From Membranipora membranacea (Eukaryota; Bryozoa; Gymnolaemata; Cheilostomatida; Membraniporidae), in the NCBI GenBank assembly GCA_914767715.1, contig OU612069.1:14257387-14321386 (forward strand): a DNA stretch of 64,000 bases, given 5' to 3'. A model generated the notes under the pieces. That model was not told the DNA's origin, made no database searches, and saw only the letters and a list, made by a program, of their open reading frames with translations. Both the position numbers and the translations under genes were made by a program. Shown one piece after another: positions 22,975 to 34,517 of this stretch. Every line of letters starts with the position of its first letter. Positions within the stretch are counted from its first letter, which is position 1.

Positions 22975-23760
22975 GAATTTCTATCTCAATGAATAGAGGA
23001 TTTGGTGTGAGCTCTTCTGTGTAGTATCCTGCAGTGATGTAGAGTTGACCAACACAGTTATATTCAAAAGTTCCCAATTGCCAGTTTCCTATAAGTATGG
23101 CTTGCCTGCCAGCTGTCTAAACGTTTTTCCAATTGATAAAAATTAGACATCCACAGTAGTTACCGGTAATTCCAACAGGTATCATCTCTATTACAGTATC
23201 ACATTGAATGTAATAAAATTGTTAAAACATGCTTACGTTTATAAAAGGAATACTGAACTGAACTCACTATTAGGCTGCCGAAGTATAATTGTGCAGCTTA
23301 CAAATCAAGTGGCTCGATAAAATGATAACATCTGAATGCTCTTTTTATAGCATGCGATACTTGAATTATTATGCAGAGGAAACAGTGGGTTAATTTCCCT
23401 ACACCCTATAGGAGGCAGTGCATAACTCTGCCTCATAATTTTGCAAATAACAATTCTAACATCAGAAAACTCTCAGTGAAAGGATGGAAGATCATTGTAT
23501 GTGTTATGTACTACATGACTGAGGTAATGTGCAAAATACTTATTTGAAAAAGATCCTACAAGTTTAAAAGATTTAAACACCACAACTTTTGGGAATTTTC
23601 TCCCTTGGGATGAATTATATATCTGGTTTTGTTGTTGGAGCATTTAAATAATTTTATTGTTATTTTTGTGGTGTTATATAATCCAGTTAAGCCCTGATGA
23701 TCAAGTATCAGATTAGTGTACTATTAACAGTGCATATTTATTTTACATACTAAGGAAAGG
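22975..23760 (+). repeat. dispersed repeat family A, copy 3
   Basis: More diverged copy. Shared blocks include GTAGTATCCTGCAGTGATGT, GTTCCCAATTGCCAGTTTCC, GCCAGCTGTCTAAACG, ACTGAACTGAACTCAC (also in copy 1) and TTTTCTCCCTTGGGATGAAT. It also contains the middle part of copy 1 that copies 2 and 4 lack, so the full consensus is longer than any single copy here. Confidence 0.6.
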
Positions 23761-23964
23761 CATTAGTTTATCTTGTGCACTCTTACTTACACTTTAGCTG
23801 GTTGTTCAGTGAGAAGTTGTTCGCCTTTTTTCATTTCTTGAAACTAAATTGTTTGTGTGAGTCCTTCTTATATATAGGACTAAAACATGATAAAAAAGTA
23901 TAGTTCTATATAATGAACACTTGCAACAAGGAGTGCCAGGTTTGTGTGATTTCGGGTCAAAGCC

Positions 23965-24355
23965 CACTGGTCAAAAAGCCACTGCCCAAAAAGCCACTGG
24001 GTCAATGGTTACATCATAGAAGTCTTATATCAACTTTTCATTGACATGATTGTTTGGACGCGTAAAACTATTCTAGCTCTTGGTATACCATTTTTCAATG
24101 ATTTTTTGATATAAGACTTCTATTATGTAACCAGTGGCCTTTTGGGCAGTGGCTTTTTGACCAGTGGCCTTATGACCAGTGGACTTTTGTCCAGTGCCCT
24201 TATGACCAGTGACCTTTTGGCCAGTGGCTTCATGGCCAGTGGCTTTTTGGCCAGTGGCTTTATGGCCAGTGGCTTTATGGCCGGTGGCTTTTGGGGCAGT
24301 GGCTTTATGGGCAGTGGCTTTATGGGCAGTGGCTTTTTGGCCAGTGGCCTAATAA
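23965..24355. repeat. foldback element whose arms are an 18-bp minisatellite
   Basis: The left arm (about 23967-24033) and right arm (about 24104-24170) are inverted copies, each joining an 18-bp repeat based on CCAGTGGCTTTTTGG to the stretch TTGATATAAGACTTCTAT. The left arm has about three repeat units and the right arm has expanded to about 13 (to about 24350). Frames running through the array on both strands only reflect the 18-bp period. No transposase. Confidence 0.75.
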
Positions 24356-25169
24356 ATCTCACTCACTTATGTACTCATAGGAAGGGCAAGGCGGCTAAGG
24401 TGTTACACAGGATAATTTTGAAAAAAAAGACCTGAAATTGCCCTAAATGTTATTAATACCAGGCCATAGTTCTAGGGGAAAACTAAACACAATGGCCTAA
24501 CAGCGCTATAATTGGATAATCCATGTCATAATCGGCTCCTGTGGGATTTCCATTGGCTACTTTTCCACTTGGTGATGCTCTGGACTCACCTCAAACTGCC
24601 TCACCTACAATTTTTATAAACTACGGCCCTGAATACAAATTGACTCTATTTAAGTGTATCAATAACAGGGCATCCAGTTTAATCCAATTGCCTGCATTCC
24701 AGTTGCTCCCTTCCACTGGTCACGCCACAAGACCAGTGGATGGGGAGCAAGGCAAATGGACCAAACACGGTCTAGGATAGCTGGTAGTAGCATTTCATTA
24801 TCAACCACTTTCCCAAAGTTTATTACCTAATTCTAATATCCATCCTGTAATATGTTGATAGCATTGAAAGTACAGCACATAAGTGGAAAATAAAGATAAA
24901 AATGGGTCGAAGCTACATTATTACATTACAAAATTCATAATAGGCTTTTTGTCTCTTGGCGGCTCCACACCTAAATGGCCGGTATTTATCTACCTATATC
25001 AGGCTTATTGTAGCTATGTATGATTACGACTCGTCTCTACAATTCAGCTCACCAAACTGTAGTGCTAGCTAACAAACATAACTCTACTAGTTCATATTTA
25101 CTCCTCCTATATTGTAGTATGCTGTAGACTTAACCAAACATCTTGACTGGGGAGTAGGTTGTGAACTGT

Positions 25170-26250
25170 TAAGGCCCTCACATGATGGAAGTTGTGCCCT
25201 CTTCTATCGTGTCGGGACAACTTGCAGGGATGACCTATATCAATGAGTGACCTAGATCATTTATTCACTCATTATTTGTATTCATGGTCAATCATTTTTA
25301 TACAAAATACTCCAATTGGTACAGGGTTAAGTTGAGGAGAGTGTTTATTCTATTCTGCGATGGAACCAGTAAGATAGAGAAAAACTGACATAGTAGTAAT
25401 CATAGTATTTACATACCTATAGAAACAAAAATAAAAACTCTATTTAATAACACACATTTTACTGACAACTATTTCTGTTGGTAAGCACACGATCGATCGG
25501 GAAAGTAAAATTGACATATTGGGATAGTAACATCAATCGATAAGGTTATGAAATTTTGTTTAAATAAGGAGGGGATTGGGTGTGACCTCATCTTACAGTG
25601 ATATAGAGTTGTCCGACACTTATATTCACAAGTTTCCAACTGCCAATTTCCTATAAATATGGCTTGGCTGCCAGCTATCTGAAATCTCATCGAATTGTTA
25701 AAAAATTAGTCGACGACTGTAGTTGCCTATAATTCCTTTTGCGTACCGCAATTCTAACATCAGAATATTCTCAGTGTAAAGGATGGGAGGTCATTGTATG
25801 CATTACATATCACATGAATAAGGAAATTTGCAAAATACTTCTTTGAAAGAGATTCTACGAGTTAAAGAGATTTAAAGATCCACCCTAAGACAAAACACAA
25901 AACTTTATTTGATTTATCTCCCTTGGTATGAATTATTAGGTCTTGTTTTCTTGTTAAAGATATAACAACGTTATTTTGGTTTTCTTTTGTTATATAATCC
26001 AATGAAAATTTACTATCTGACTAAAGAATAGATGACAGATCATCTTTCCTTCACAAACTCAGAAATTGGCAGTAATTTATATTGCATCCTTGTTTTTATA
26101 TAGTTTGGTTGTACCCCAGCAGTTGCTATAGATTGAAAACAAATGAACCTATAACTAATAGCTGTTTTTGTGAGCTGGTATAGAAAAAATACTGGCTAAT
26201 CTACTTCTAATGGAAAACCAAAGAGTACTGAACATGTGGTCATATTAGCC
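25170..26250 (+). repeat. dispersed repeat family A, copy 4 (long)
   Basis: Near-identical partner of 19930-21040. Its end, GTCATATTAGCCTATCTCC, abuts the first recognisable codons of the Ty1/copia remnant, so either the copia element is truncated at the repeat edge or the repeat was joined there by recombination. Confidence 0.75.
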
Positions 26251-26875
26251 TATCTCCACAAGGCCAGACATATCATATTCAGTGGGAGCTCTATCCAAAT
26301 TCAACGCCTGTCCGACAGAGACCCATTTAACAGCAGTAAAACGAGTGTTTCTTTATTTGCAGGGTACAAGACAACTCATGCTAAAGTATTCAAAGGTTGA
26401 TTCTGAGGTTGTCGGCTACTGTGATGCCAGTTGGGGGGACAATGAAGATAGGCATTCAACCACTGGAGTTGTATTTTTATGCGCAAATAGCCCAATAGTT
26501 TGGTTTAGCAAGCGGCAGCCCACTGTTGCATTATCTACTGCAGAAGCAAAGTACATAGCGCTCTTTGCAGCAAACAAAGAGGCAATCTGGCTAAGACAGC
26601 TTTCCTCTGACTTTGGAATGTCGCAGTCAAACCCGACAAAGATAAAAATAGATAATACTGCAGCAGCAGCGATCGCTAACAACGCTAAAAGCAATAAAAA
26701 CACAAAACACATGGATATAAAGTACCATTATGTAAGAGAAATGGTTGAGAAAAAATCAGTAGCAACAGTCTACTGCTCTACAGAAGACATGACGGCAGAT
26801 ATCCTGTTGAAGCCATTGGCGAGGCAGCGCTTTGAAGCTCTGCGTTTGGGGCTGGGAGTTGTGTGCCGCCAATGA
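26250..26875 (+). pseudogene. Ty1/copia retrotransposon, RNase H end of pol
   Basis: One open frame from a TRPDISYSVGALSKF block (the conserved end of copia reverse transcriptase) through the RNase H domain: YCDASWGDNEDRHSTTG, VFLCANSPIVWFSKRQPTVA, LSTAEAKYIAL, KIDNTAAAAIAN, KHMDIKYHYVRE and DMTADILLKPL, ending at a stop. RNase H removes the RNA strand during reverse transcription. Protease, integrase and most of the reverse transcriptase are missing, so the copy is a 5'-truncated relic although this part of the frame is intact. The copia 3' LTR lies 260 bp downstream. Confidence 0.9.
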
Positions 26876-27137
26876 GTTGTTATAGTTTGCCTCAGTGTGA
26901 GATGTAGCCCAAAATTGATGGGGTGGGCATTATAAAATGTATTTTAATTTTCTTGTCTGACCATTATTCTCACGCTTAATTCTAAGAAAGCATGTCTAGG
27001 TAGGTAGTGCAGCTTTTACATTTTTATTTCGGTAGTGATTTCATTTTTTCAATACTTTGGTTGTGGCTTTTTTATCCTAATCGATACTTGGTGGTGGTTG
27101 TATTTTTCATGTTGTAGACCATTCAATTAAGTGGGAG

Positions 27138-27353
27138 TGTTGTTTATATAATTCAAAGGTGTATTCATCCGGCTGTTATGTCAATTAGATGTGGTATAAT
27201 GGAATTCTAGTTTTTTGCCCATTGTGGCATCATGTCTGTTTTACTCATCATTGCTTTATGAATCTAAGTCATATTCATATCCTGTAGCTAGAACAAAATA
27301 AATCATTCAGCTTGTAAACGCCAATCCATCATAACCTGATCTAAATTACAACA
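27138..27353 (+). mobile_element. probable 3' LTR of the copia element, 216 bp
   Basis: Begins TGTTG just after a purine tract (AAGTGGGAG), as copia 3' LTRs do, and ends CAACA, giving the short inverted termini typical of LTRs. It lies downstream of the copia RNase H frame, at the expected place. No 5' partner is in the window, so the ends rest on these signals only. BEL-type pol sequence starts right after it. Confidence 0.6.
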
Positions 27354-27384
27354 GTTTTTACAGTAGTAACCGTATACAGCTACC

Positions 27385-29167
27385 CAGGACATATGCTAGA
27401 AGTACAATACCATGTGCTGTTTCAGACATACCCACATATGAAAATGTTTCTGGTATTCAGCATTTATCATGCATATCTAAATATATTACACCACAGCAGA
27501 AATGCGAGGTGGGATTACTCGTAGGTCGTGATTGTTTTGATGCTGTGTCTCCTGCAGGAGATGTTATTCCTGCCCCTCCGGGTGGTGCTTGTGCCATGAA
27601 AACCAAGCTCGGATGGTGCGTTGTTGGCCCTGACAGCAGACAAGCCAGCAACACATCAGATGAGATTGGTTACAGTCACAACATTTATACTCTCGAAGAT
27701 GCTCTGAACTCTGTGAGTAATATTCAGTCGCCAAAACTAGCTATATCGTGTAAAACTGAGGTATCAGACATCAATACATATGAACTCATGAACATGATTG
27801 ATGGTTGTGAATTTGTTGATCATGCCGACAGTCAATCAGATTCACAGGATGATCTGAAATTTCTCAAAATTCTAGATGATGGTAATCATCAAGAATGGTA
27901 ATGATGGTATTCACCAAGACAGCACAGGTTACTATGTCATGCCTTTACCGTTTAAACATGGTGAGACAACTCTCAAATCGAGTAAACAACCAGTCTTGAA
28001 GAGATCTTGTGACATCGAACTGATGTATCATCACTTCAGGGTAGTAAACGAGCACCGTGATTATCTTCGGTTCTTTTGGCTTGATTATCAGGGTAATCCA
28101 GCTGTATATAGAATGTGCGTCCATATTTTCGGCGCTAGATCGTCTCCCAACTGTGCTAAATATGGTCTCAATAGGTTAGCAATAGACTATGGTGAAAAAT
28201 ACCCACTAGCTCAGGATTTTATTCAGCGTAATTTCTATGTTGACGATGGTTTATGTAGTGTAAATACCAGTGATGAAGCCATCGAACTTCTGAAACAAAC
28301 TAGGTCATTGTGTAAAAGTAGCAATCTTCATGTACACAAGCTTCTATCCAATCAACCTCAGGTGCTGGAAGCCTTCCCTCAAGAGGATACAAATCTCAAA
28401 CCACAGAACAATATTCAGCTGCTCGACTCAACAGAGCGACCTCTAGGCATGCTATGGGCCTTGGACTCGGATTCATTCACCTATAAATATCAGCCTGTAC
28501 CTGCTAAGAAAAATACTAGGAGGTCTGTGTTAGCTAATGTAGCTTCGGTATACGATCCTATGGGTCTCATAAGTCCTCTTATTCTGCCAGCTAGAGTAAT
28601 GATACAAAACTCATGTAAAGACGGTTTGAGTTGGGACCAGGAACTTGATCAAAACATATGTGATAAGTGGAAAATCTGGGACTTCGAAATCTCCAAAATC
28701 TCCAGTCTGTCCATTCCCACGTGTATTTACCCACACTAATTCATGCCAGTGAAACAAGAAATCCATACATTCGCAAATGCTAGCAAGCTAGGGTATGGAG
28801 CATGCTCATATGTTAGGACATTTGATGAAAATAATGCTGTACATGGTAGTCTAATGCTAGGAAAAACTCGTGTGGCTCCGTTAAAGAAGCATATTACCAT
28901 TCCTAGGCTAGAGTTACAAGCAGCATTACTAGCTGCTAAGCAATGTAATTCTCTCAAAACTGAACTACACATACAGTGTGATAGTTATCTCTGGTCATGA
29001 CTCAGCAGAGACAGAAATGGGTACAATCTAGAAGAAATCTCGCAATCAATGACATCGTTATTCCCAGTGATGACTGCGGTCGACGTTTTTGGAAACTAGG
29101 AAGAAAAACCGAAGTTTTACCTAGTGTAGACAATCTAGTCAGACCTGTCAAAGTTTCTGTGTTATGA
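27385..29167 (+). pseudogene. BEL/Pao retrotransposon pol with two internal deletions
   Basis: From left to right: the end of the aspartic protease region (CEVGLLVGRDCFDA, KLGWCVVGP, about 27500-27630); a frame change near 27885; the start of the reverse transcriptase (YYVMPLPFKHGE); a jump to the middle of the enzyme at about 28005; the catalytic NFYVDDGLCS (about 28230); the SVYDPMGLISPLILPAR block; a stop near 28738; an RNase H-like piece with APLKKHITIPRLELQAA; and an abrupt jump near 29000 into the integrase C-terminal block (RQKWVQSRRNLAINDIV), which stops at 29165-29167. Roughly 100 residues of the reverse transcriptase and nearly all of the integrase are lost. Not functional. Confidence 0.85.
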
Positions 29168-30985
29168 TGTAATCAGTAACACTCACCCAACATTCACTCG
29201 CCCAGTTAACAAACTGGTGTGCCTAGTCGAATCTGAAGCTCTGTAATACTGTAAATACTAGACTTTTATCAGGACTCATGGAGAAGCAACTCCAAATTGT
29301 TGCTTTTTCATCCCACCTCATGGTGTTTATTTTTCACTCGTTAAGCTTTGCTCTGCTCTAAATCATTATTGTATTGCATTGCATTTATTATCATTTTATA
29401 CAGCGATAGGCACTTCTCATTTGGATTTATTCTTGATAGTGCCAGTCGCTGCCTCAATAACTTGCCGTTTGTTAATTAATTTGTTTGCTCGATCAAAGCT
29501 CTCGAATGTCAGTTTTTGTATTTATGATCGGTGTTGCTAAATGTTTGGAATGGAATGAGAAATATCCTAGCTTTCTTTTTCCCTTTCTGATCAGTTCTTC
29601 CTTGCGATCTTCAGACATGGTTGATGGGAGAAATCACAAGGTGATTTGGCCGGGAGTGTGGCTGCTTCACGGCGGTTTAGATCCTTTGCCATTCACTGGG
29701 AGTTGTGCCTAATTGGCCATAGCTGCATAGCTTTGTGCGGTACCGGGCTATTGCGTTTTGTGTCCAATTATCTGCACTGATGGATTAATTTGGCGAGCAA
29801 ATTCCTAAAGCCTTAAGTTGCCCTGTGAGCCTTGGTGTTTGAGGTTTTCCTCACAGGCTCAGTAAACTTAAATTGCGTATAAACTTTTAACTATATTTAT
29901 CTATTTTTCTGGGCAAAGGTGATATTTGAAGATTTACTAAAGGAGCAAAAAGGTATGTTATAAATAAAATTCTGTTTTCTGTAGGTTAAAATAATTCGAC
30001 TCCAAGTTCACTTGACTTAATATCTCTTTCATTTCTTGGTACATTCAAAATTAATTGTTAGGGTTTAAATTTGTGTTTATTTGATCTTTGAGTATATTGT
30101 TCCTTATAGTTTGCGTTAAATTGAATAATAAATTATTGAGGGCATTTTTATTGAACGAGGCACATTTTTATGCACCACATAAATTGCACCATATTTTTTT
30201 TTATCCAGTTTCACGAAACCTTCGGGGATTAGAATAAAACCTGTGATCCTGTTATACTATAAGTAATCTCTCAAATCTGTGTAAATAGATCAAGAAGCCT
30301 TGTAGTCCAGAACAGTGAAACTTCATTTCTGGATAATGTCTAGTGCTAGAAGATGACTCAACACTCTCGTCAGCCCACACACCAACCACAGAGCAACTCA
30401 CTCCAGCGTCTACACTATCATGACGCCTACTCTACCAGTCAGCTTGTGATGCTGCACAGTTATACCTCAGCTAGCCGAGCATTCAGCTCCCTCAACATCC
30501 TCTGTACGTCAACATCAGAGAGCCACAGGATTCGTACTGCTATACCACCTAAATCCTGTACTGCTAGCACAGAACACCTAAGCACTAGTCTCTAGATACA
30601 GCTGTCGTTATACCCCGCTGTATCCTCTCGTCTTGCGTGACCGCTACCCCCATTCTCGTCGTGTCGTCATTTACTACTACGCCACGTTACTCTACTGCCG
30701 GTGATCTCGCTGCTGATGCTTGCTGACACTAACTGTAGCTGTATACGATAACCTCTTGGATTATTTATTAATCCACCCTGTTGCTGACGGAGAGCTGCTG
30801 GAGATACTTTTTACACTTCACTAATACCAGGTGCGTGCCTCGTTAATTTTTTTTTACAGCTGTCAACTTTTTGTAATAGGACTAGGTTAGGGCTTTTTGG
30901 GCAAGCTCGCCTTTTTCATCCAACTGTGCGGATTTTTTGGCTCATGCACTCTAGTTGCTGGACTGTACTCGGTTGTGTGGTCGTG
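29168..30985 (+). mobile_element. BEL/Pao LTR-like long repeat, copy 1
   Basis: Starts TGTAATC right after the integrase stop codon and matches 32572-34425 nearly throughout, with small indels. Homology fades after GTTGTGTGGTCGT. Length, position after pol and the position of its partner before gag fit an LTR of about 1.8 kb, long for this class. The exact right end is not certain because no terminal CA is obvious at the edge of the match. Open frames inside (for example 30353-30595) are not conserved as proteins. Confidence 0.7.
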
Positions 30986-31002
30986 GTATGTAATGCAATA
31001 TT

Positions 31003-31118
31003 TTCCATCCAGTTTCACGGAACCTTTGGGGATTAGAATAAAACCTGTCATCCTGTGATACTATAAGTAATCTCTCAAATCTGTGTAAATATATCAAGAA
31101 GCCTTGTAGTCCAGAACA
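31003..31118 (+). repeat. third copy of a 115-bp LTR module
   Basis: Matches 30203-30317 and 33643-33757 within the two long BEL repeats (shared blocks: CCAGTTTCACG, GGGGATTAGAATAAAACCTG, AAGCCTTGTAGTCCAGAACAG). It stands alone just outside the right end of copy 1 and is followed by unrelated sequence. It may be a small separate element captured by the LTR, or a rearranged scrap of another LTR. Confidence 0.6.
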
Positions 31119-31269
31119 GCCACCTTTAATTGGGTACTGATTATCAGGGAATGTCTGCACAAAGAAAACACAGCATTGCTGTGCAGATAAGTTTTTAGAG
31201 CTATTATTGGAGAGGTATGCACTCGAAGGTGCTAGGGCTGGAACCATTAACCTTTGAAAGCACCCCCAG

Positions 31270-32205
31270 TAGGACTTGAACTGCGGCATCAATCATCGGG
31301 CAGTAAATGGCAAGTGTGCTTACCAATCACGCCATCTCACCTCAAGTTTAATCAAATTTTGAGTCGGAAATTTGCAATTGATTTAGCAGCTTATCGACAA
31401 GATGCTGCTGCATGGCTGTTTCTATGGGTAGGGCCAGTTGGGGGTTATAAGGGCCTCTCATACATGGAGGAAGTCTTAAGGCTGGTTTTCCAGCCCTTTT
31501 TGAGAAAAAAGTTGAAATCGGCTCCAGGGACTGAAAACCTTTAATTGAAAGAGTGGATGAAATAGACACGAAGGAGTTGTAGGAGGTAGGAACCAAATCT
31601 TGAATTAACTGCTTACGGTGAAGAAGAGTATTAACGATCAGTAAAATAAGTGATATTTGTAACCAGTTTATGTGTTATGTACCACATGAATGAGGTTTAG
31701 TGCAAAATACTTCTTTAAAAGAGATCCTATAAGTTTTGACAAAACACCACAAAACCTTTTCGGGTTTTTCTCCCTCGGGATGAATTACTAGGTCTGTTTT
31801 TGTTGTTGAAGATGGAATAATGTTATTGTCCTAACTTGTTATTGAATAATCCAATAGAACTTTGATGATGATTTTTGAAACTAGAGCACTAGTTATTAGT
31901 TCATCGTTCTGTTACAAACTGAGAAATAGGCAGGATTGTATCTTGCGAACTCTTTCTTTCTTTCTTGTTGTACAATCACCATTTACAACTTATTGTTAGT
32001 GTTAGTGTTAGCTTTAGAGTTTTTGTTTTTGTGAGCCAGTGCACAAGACTGGCTATAACTAATCATGGAAAGTTCATTGTCCTCTAAAATGAAGTCTCAC
32101 TAAAGTTGTGATACAGTTAAGAGAGCACTAACAGGAGGGAAACTTTACCTTTAGATCTGGTTTACATCAGCTATATATAAGGCTAGCTAACATTTATACA
32201 TTAAC
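31270..32205. repeat. dispersed repeat family B, copy 2, with a family-A piece inside
   Basis: Starts with the same tRNA-like head as 21705 (31270-31345, minus strand), matches through GAAATCGGCTCCAG, is interrupted by about 320 bp at about 31530-31855, and resumes at CCAATAGAACTTTGATGATG. The site of the GCGTTA array holds only GTTAGTGTTAGTGTTAGC (about 32000). It ends near 32200, where BEL pol sequence begins. Confidence 0.65.
31655..31905 (+). repeat. dispersed repeat family A, partial copy 5
   Basis: Has the family-A blocks GTGCAAAATACTTCTTTAAAAG, GGTTTTTCTCCCTCGGGATG and ATAATCCAATAGAACTTTGA, in the usual order, inside the second copy of family B. The end blends into family B, which suggests that the two families share this junction. 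Confidence 0.5.
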
Positions 32206-32224
32206 AGTCGCCCTCTGACGGTTG

Positions 32225-32571
32225 TCAGCTCAGATTGTAAACCTTTATCACCAAATGATTTACTTCATATGAAGTCCTCTGTTATTTTACCTATGCCTGG
32301 TAATTTTGATGATTGCGACGTCTATGCCAGAAATAGATAGCGTGCAGTACAGCTGCTAGCCAACAAATTCTGGAATAGATGGCGTAAGGAATATGTGCAA
32401 AATCTTCAGCAGAGACAGAAATGGGTACAATCTAGAAGAAATCTCGCAATCAATGACATCGTTATTCTCAGTGATGACTGTGGTTGACGTTTTTGGAAAC
32501 TAGGAAGAATAACCGACGTTTTACCTAGTGTAGATTATCTAGTCAGATCTGTTAAAGTTTCTTTGTTATGA
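32225..32571 (+). pseudogene. BEL/Pao integrase C-terminal end, second copy
   Basis: Decayed frame with the C-terminal integrase block of BEL elements: LLANKFWNRWRKEYVQNLQ (about 32350-32407), then RQKWVQSRRNLAINDIVILS, FWKLGR and a stop at 32569-32571. In-frame stops near 32337 and 32485 break it. From about 32405 it repeats the sequence at 29001. It runs straight into the second LTR-like repeat, as pol does at 29168. Confidence 0.8.
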
Positions 32572-34425
32572 TGTAATCAGTAACACTCACTCAACATTCA
32601 CTCGCCCAGTTAACAAACTGGTGTGCCTAGTCGAATCTGAAGCTCTGTAATAGGGATACAATGTAAATACTAGACTTTTACCAGGACTCATGGAGGAGCA
32701 ATTCCAAATTGATGCTTTTTCATCCCACCTCACGGTGTTTATTTTTCCAGGGAGTTACTCCTTGTTTTTCACTCGTTAAGCTTTGCTCTGCTCTAAATCA
32801 TTATTGTATTGCACTGCATTTATTATCATCTCATACAGCAATAGCCGCTTCTCATTTGGATTTATTCTCGATAGTGCCAATCGCTGCCTCAATAACTTGC
32901 CGTTTGTTAATTAATTTGTTTGCTCGATCAAACCTCTCCCATGTCAGTTATTGTATTTATGATTGGTGTCGCTAAATGTTTGGAATGGAATGAGAAATAT
33001 ACTAGGCTTCTTAATCTCTTTCTAATCTCTTAATCTCTTTCTCTGATCAGTTCTTCCTTGCGATCTTCAGACATGGTTGATGGGAGAAATCACAAGGTGA
33101 TTTGGCCGGGAGTGTGTCTGCTTCACGGCGGTTTAGATCCTTTGCCACTCACTGGGAGTTGTGCCTAATTGGCCATAGCTGCATAGCTTTGTGCGGTACC
33201 GGGCTATTGTGTTTTGTGTCCAATTATCTGCACTGGTGGATTAATTTGGCGAGCAAATTCCACAAGCCTTTAGTTGCGTTGTGAGCCTTGGTGTTTGAGG
33301 TTTTCCTCACAGGCTCAGTAAACTTGAGTTGCGTATAAACTTTAACTATATTTATCTATTTTTCTAGGCAAAGGTGATATTTGGGGATTCACTAAAGGAG
33401 CAAAAAGGTATTTTATAAATTAAATTCTGTTTTCTGTAGGTTAAAATAATTCCACTCCAAGTTCACTTGACTTAATATCTTTTTATTTCTCGGTACATTC
33501 AAAGTTAATAAATAGGGTTTAGATTTGTGTTTATTTGATCTTTGAGTATATTGTTCCTTATAGTTTGAATAGTCAATTATTGACTGCATTTTTATTGGAC
33601 GAGGCGCATTTTTATGCACCACATTAATTGCACCATTTTCTATTCCAGTTTCACGGAACCTTCGAGGATTAGAATAAAACCTGCGATCCTGTGATACTAT
33701 AAGTAATCTCTCAAATCTGTGTATATAGGTTAAGAAGCCTTGTAGTCCAGAACAGTGAAACTTTATTTCTGGATAATGTCTAGTGCTAGAAGCTGACTCA
33801 ACACTCTCGCCAACCCACACACCAACCACAGAGCAACTCACTCCAGCGTCTACACTATCATGACGCCTACTCTACCAGTCAGCTTGTGATGCTGTACAGT
33901 TATACCTCAGCTAGCCGAGCATTCAGCTCTCTCAACATCCTCTGTACGTCAACATCAGAGAACCACAGGATTCGTACTGCTATACCACCTAAATCCTGTA
34001 CTGCTAGCACAGCACACCTAAGCACTAGTCTCTAGATACAGCTGTCGTTATACCCTGCTGTATCCTCTCGTCTTGTGTGACGACTCCCCCATTCTCGTCG
34101 TGTCGTCATTTACTGCTACGCCACGTTACTCTACTGCCGGTGATCTCCCTGCTGATGTTTGCTGACACTAACTGTAACTGTATACAATAACCTCTTGGAT
34201 TATTTATTAATCCACCGTGTTGCTGACGGAGAGCTGCTGGAGATACTTTTTACACTTCACTGATACTAGGTGCGTGCCTCGTTATTTTTTTTTACAGCCG
34301 TCAGTTTTTTGTAGTAGGACTAGGTTAGCGCTTTTGGTGCAAGCTCGCCTTTTTCATCCAATAGTGCGGATTTTTTGGCTCATGCACTCTAGTTGCTGGG
34401 CTGTACTCAGTTGTGTGGTCGTCGT
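32572..34425 (+). mobile_element. BEL/Pao LTR-like long repeat, copy 2
   Basis: Partner of 29168-30985. It differs by small insertions, for example near 32745 (GGGAGTTACTCC) and a CTTAATCTCTTT duplication near 33015. It has integrase sequence on its left and a gag reading frame on its right, so it looks like a 3' LTR of one copy and a 5' LTR of another at once. Open frames inside (33102, 34217) are not credible genes. Confidence 0.7.
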
Positions 34426-34517
34426 TGTTGGGTATTGCTTTCAGTGTGTGTCTTGGTATCTTGCCTCTGTGGAGCAGTTGTGTTTCTTGCCAATAATCTT
34501 TGTTGATTTGTCTCAGC

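Noticed and set aside
24123-24435. Repetitive proteins on both strands
   Set aside because: Product of the 18-bp minisatellite period.
19930-26250. The two long family-A copies as LTRs of one element
   Set aside because: The 5.2 kb between them holds other repeats, a minisatellite and no ordered gag-pol.
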